24,680 bases of DNA from a virus: positions 1 to 24,680 of the IMG/VR virus record IMGVR_UViG_3300030390_000535. One strand, written 5' to 3'. The position numbers and the translations under genes were made by a program. Every line of letters begins with the position of its first letter. Within the stretch, counting starts at the first letter, position 1. Of this stretch, positions 22,858 to 24,680 are shown piece by piece. The notes below the pieces were generated by a model. That model had not been told where the DNA came from and made no database searches. It saw nothing but the letters and a program-made list of their open reading frames with translations.

Positions 22858-23357
22858 GCTATTACAGTTGTTGGTCCAGCGTAAGACCTAACTCCTCCTC
22901 CTTTAATATTACCAGTTGTTGCAGTGTCTGTCGATACTGTGAATGTGTATATATTTGCATCAACTTTTGTTATTGTATACCCCGCAGCTTTATTTATATT
23001 TGTTGCGGTAATTCCATCAAAACTAATAACGTCATAAAAGCGCACCGTATCACTACTTGATCTGCCGTGATTTTCTTCAGTTACAGTTATTGCACTTGTA
23101 CCAGCAGTTCCTGTTTTAAAAGAATTAGTTTTTAATAAATTTGGCACAGCGGTTTCTGTTCTATCAGGTCGTGCATCTTTTAAAGACTGTGCATCAACTG
23201 AATGATGTTTAGGTTCTAACTGTGGGTGTTTAACTTCAAACTCAGATTTATGTACAAACGAACCATTCCATTCCTTAATCATTTCGTTATATGGAAAAGC
23301 CATACCACTACGATCAGAAATTGCTTTTGCTTTTTTACCAGAAGAAAAACTAGACAT
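22854..23357 (-). CDS. Connector protein with C-terminal Ig-like module
   Basis: 167 aa. The N-terminus (AISDRSGMAFPYNEMIKEWN, residues 12-31, then FEVKHPQLEPK and DARPDR) is a conserved-looking motif of marine phage neck proteins. Residues 87-155 are a beta module (SAITVTEENHGRSSSDTVRF, YTITKVDANIYTFTVS, NIKGGG) that resembles residues 117-182 of the nozzle protein. It starts inside the end of the gp4-like gene (8-nt overlap) and its stop overlaps the next start as ATGA. This is tight coupling, as expected for parts of one complex. Role: probably a neck accessory; not certain. Confidence 0.7.
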   Translation of the reverse strand: MSSFSSGKKAKAISDRSGMAFPYNEMIKEWNGSFVHKSEFEVKHPQLEPKHHSVDAQSLKDARPDRTETAVPNLLKTNSFKTGTAGTSAITVTEENHGRSSSDTVRFYDVISFDGITATNINKAAGYTITKVDANIYTFTVSTDTATTGNIKGGGVRSYAGPTTVIA

Positions 23358-24120
23358 GATAATTAACCCTTGGTCTTATATAAGTACTAGTAGAGGAACC
23401 ATCTTCTGTTAAAGCTCTATTAAGTTCTTCTTCGTATAAAGATTTAGTTTGAGGAACTAGTTGAGGACTATATTTTTGTGCTAAATAATAAGATAAACCT
23501 GACACCATACATGGCACAAAACGATAAGGAACGTCCCCTGCGTTTGTATAGTCACCAACATCTTCTATTCTTTTTACAAAATATATATGTAAATCATCAG
23601 AGGCAGAAGTAGAATCTGGCACTGGATAAACTGTAAGTGTAACTCTATCAATAAATCTTTGTATATAATATTGTGTTGGTGTTCCAGATTGTAATTTATT
23701 ACCTAATGCAGAATACTCTGAACGATTAATTTTTGTTAAAGCTATATCTAATTGTGAACTTTGTGTTCTGTTTTTTCTATGGGTTGCTTCTAATACGTCA
23801 TCCATTCCAAAAATAGTCGACGCTACTTGATTGGTAGTTGCTTGAGCCCTATTAGAATCAGAGGTATCATCTGCTGCACTTCTAAAAAAGTGATACTCAG
23901 ATTGATTTTCTACTAAATCAATATTAGTTTCTCTTAGTTCCCAATAATGTAAACCTCTATTAGACCATTCTTGAAACATTATATTTAAAGAACGTCTAGC
24001 TGATTTAAGTTGATAGCCTGTTAATTGATCTACGCCAACACGTTGATATGCTTCTTCTATAACTTCTTCAATAGAAAAAGTTTTGTCGAACGTTGCTGTT
24101 CCTGAAGTAGTGTTAGGCAT
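23350..24120 (-). CDS. P22 gp4-like head-to-tail adaptor
   Basis: 256 aa. The N-terminal helix IEEVIEEAYQRVGV, TGYQLKSARRSLNIMFQEWS at 34-53 and NRGLHYWELRE are the signature of the gp4-like tail accessory or adaptor family, which binds under the portal and seals the head. Other family marks are the GTPTQYYIQRFIDRVTLTVY segment followed by PVPD, and DVPYRFVPCMVSGLSYYLAQ, a hydrophobic helix near the C-terminus. AGGGAG precedes the ATG. Placement after the capsid gene and before other connectors fits. It supports a podovirus-like particle, although T7 gp11-like proteins have a related fold. Confidence 0.8.
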   Translation of the reverse strand: MPNTTSGTATFDKTFSIEEVIEEAYQRVGVDQLTGYQLKSARRSLNIMFQEWSNRGLHYWELRETNIDLVENQSEYHFFRSAADDTSDSNRAQATTNQVASTIFGMDDVLEATHRKNRTQSSQLDIALTKINRSEYSALGNKLQSGTPTQYYIQRFIDRVTLTVYPVPDSTSASDDLHIYFVKRIEDVGDYTNAGDVPYRFVPCMVSGLSYYLAQKYSPQLVPQTKSLYEEELNRALTEDGSSTSTYIRPRVNYHV

Positions 24121-24133
24121 AAGCTACTCCCTA

Positions 24134-24550
24134 TTAATAAGCTTTATTTAATTCTAATATTATTGTGTAATGATCTAAATTAGTATGTCCACTAGTAGTA
24201 AGAAGAAGATCGCCATTAATTCCAGAACCAGCATTATTTTTAATACCACCAAAAGATCTAAGGTCCATGTAACCCATACTTACTCCAACTGCTGCACTAC
24301 CACCTAAAACCAAACACACTACGTTAGTAGAAGCATTCCAATCTAAAGATACTCTCATGCCTCCTATATCATACCATACTTGAGTTATCGTAACTCTACT
24401 ACAAGCATCGCCATTAATGTTTGCATTTAAAGTTGATACATCTACTTTTGCTACCGCTGATTCACCTGAACCATCTGATAAGTTAGTAAGTTTAATGATC
24501 GCTGTTTTTTCGCCGTCTGCTAAAGTTTGACTTGTTACTGCGTCTGCCAT
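24134..24550 (-). CDS. Virion structural protein after capsid gene (138 aa), possible head protein
   Basis: 138 aa. MADAVTSQTLADGEKTAIIK, then ISDG/LSDGSGESAV-type strands, SRVTITQVWYDIGGMRVSLD, MDLRSFGGIKNNAGSGINGD and a final HYTIILELNKAY. I recall this pattern as a structural protein common in marine phages next to the capsid gene. It may be a head decoration or head-completion protein, by position only. A strong GGAGG lies 9 nt before the ATG. The UUCG hairpin just upstream may separate its translation or message level from the capsid gene. Confidence 0.68.
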   Translation of the reverse strand: MADAVTSQTLADGEKTAIIKLTNLSDGSGESAVAKVDVSTLNANINGDACSRVTITQVWYDIGGMRVSLDWNASTNVVCLVLGGSAAVGVSMGYMDLRSFGGIKNNAGSGINGDLLLTTSGHTNLDHYTIILELNKAY

Positions 24551-24575
24551 TTTATTTTTCCTCCGTTAGAGAGAA

Positions 24576-24589
24576 GGGGCCGAAGCCCC
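24576..24589 (-). terminator. UUCG hairpin after the probable capsid gene
   Basis: On the minus strand GGGGC-TTCG-GCCCC forms a perfect 5-bp GC stem with a C(UUCG)G loop, one of the most stable RNA hairpins. It is followed by TTCTCTCT, a weak U-rich tract, and lies between the capsid stop (24612) and the GGAGG of the next gene (24560-24564). It could act as a partial terminator or protect the capsid mRNA 3' end from degradation. The weak tail argues against complete termination. Confidence 0.6.
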
Positions 24590-24611
24590 CGCTCCACATA
24601 AAGTTAATTAT

Positions 24612-24680
24612 TTATTTTAAGTTAATGCCGCCAGTATTCGCTGCAAGACCATCAATGATGTCATGTGCAAGGAAAGCTAG
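24612..24680 (-). CDS. C-terminal end of probable major capsid protein (partial)
   Basis: The last 22 codons and TAA stop of a gene that enters from the right edge. The end reads AHDIIDGLAANTGGINLK. Its position directly upstream of a head/neck gene set, with its own hairpin behind it, suggests the major capsid gene. Too short to prove. Confidence 0.45.
   Translation of the reverse strand, partial: LAFLAHDIIDGLAANTGGINLK

Noticed and set aside
23350-24120. Calling this gene a T7 gp11 tubular protein
   Set aside because: The ARRSLNIMFQEWSNRG and GTPTQYYIQR motifs fit the P22 gp4-like adaptor better, although the two families are related in fold.
1-24680. An RTX toxin as partner of the HlyC-like enzyme
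   Set aside because: No GGxGxDxUx nonapeptide array is seen; the GGRVG motifs lack the Asp and the nine-residue period.
1-24680. tRNA genes, integrase, attachment sites, origins
   Set aside because: Nothing with tRNA-like cloverleaf sequence or recombinase motifs was noticed; coding sequence fills the window apart from short gaps. A tRNA search program was not run.

Overview
The window looks like about 24.7 kb of the late (virion) gene block of an AT-rich tailed phage, most likely a short-tailed marine phage resembling pelagiphages and uncultured Mediterranean-type marine phages. The evidence is a P22 gp4-like head-to-tail adaptor, a P22 gp10/T7 gp12-like tail nozzle, a set of internal (ejection) proteins with GGRVG motifs, and a large array of DGTTNLDVVDIDG-type tail fibres, all typical of marine phages. 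No lysogeny, replication, tRNA or CRISPR genes are visible. The host cannot be read from the sequence; SAR11 or another low-GC marine bacterium is a guess from base composition.

Every gene I support lies on the minus strand, so the transcript runs from high to low coordinates. Going in the direction of transcription: (1) 24680-24612 holds the last 22 codons of a gene that is probably the major capsid protein, followed by a very stable UUCG hairpin. (2) 24550-21740 is the head/neck block: a small structural protein, the gp4-like adaptor, a connector with an Ig-like tail, a second adaptor-type protein and a 146-aa structural protein. (3) 21730-9569 is a 12-kb fibre array with seven fibre or adhesin proteins (592, 721, 546, 807, 238, 321 and 322 aa) interleaved with small proteins. 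Two of the fibres end in different self-processing chaperone domains (Peptidase_G2 and Peptidase_S74), and one is a polyglycine adhesin. (4) 9569-6293 contains the 788-aa nozzle protein with small proteins around it, one of them a zinc ribbon. (5) 6262-1 contains a HlyC-like lysine acyltransferase, directly coupled to four large internal virion proteins (418, 438, 536 and at least 550 aa). The last one runs off the left edge.

The genes are packed with almost no spacing. Eleven junctions are the overlap TAATG, and most others are overlaps or gaps below 20 nt, which indicates one polycistronic, translationally coupled late operon. Three genes of 56-58 codons fill what would otherwise be gaps. 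The most interesting features are the acyltransferase placed immediately before ejection proteins that carry GGxV repeats, suggesting (by inference only) lipid-modified ejection proteins, and the mosaic fibre cassettes with shared translation starts and 120-bp near-identical repeats.
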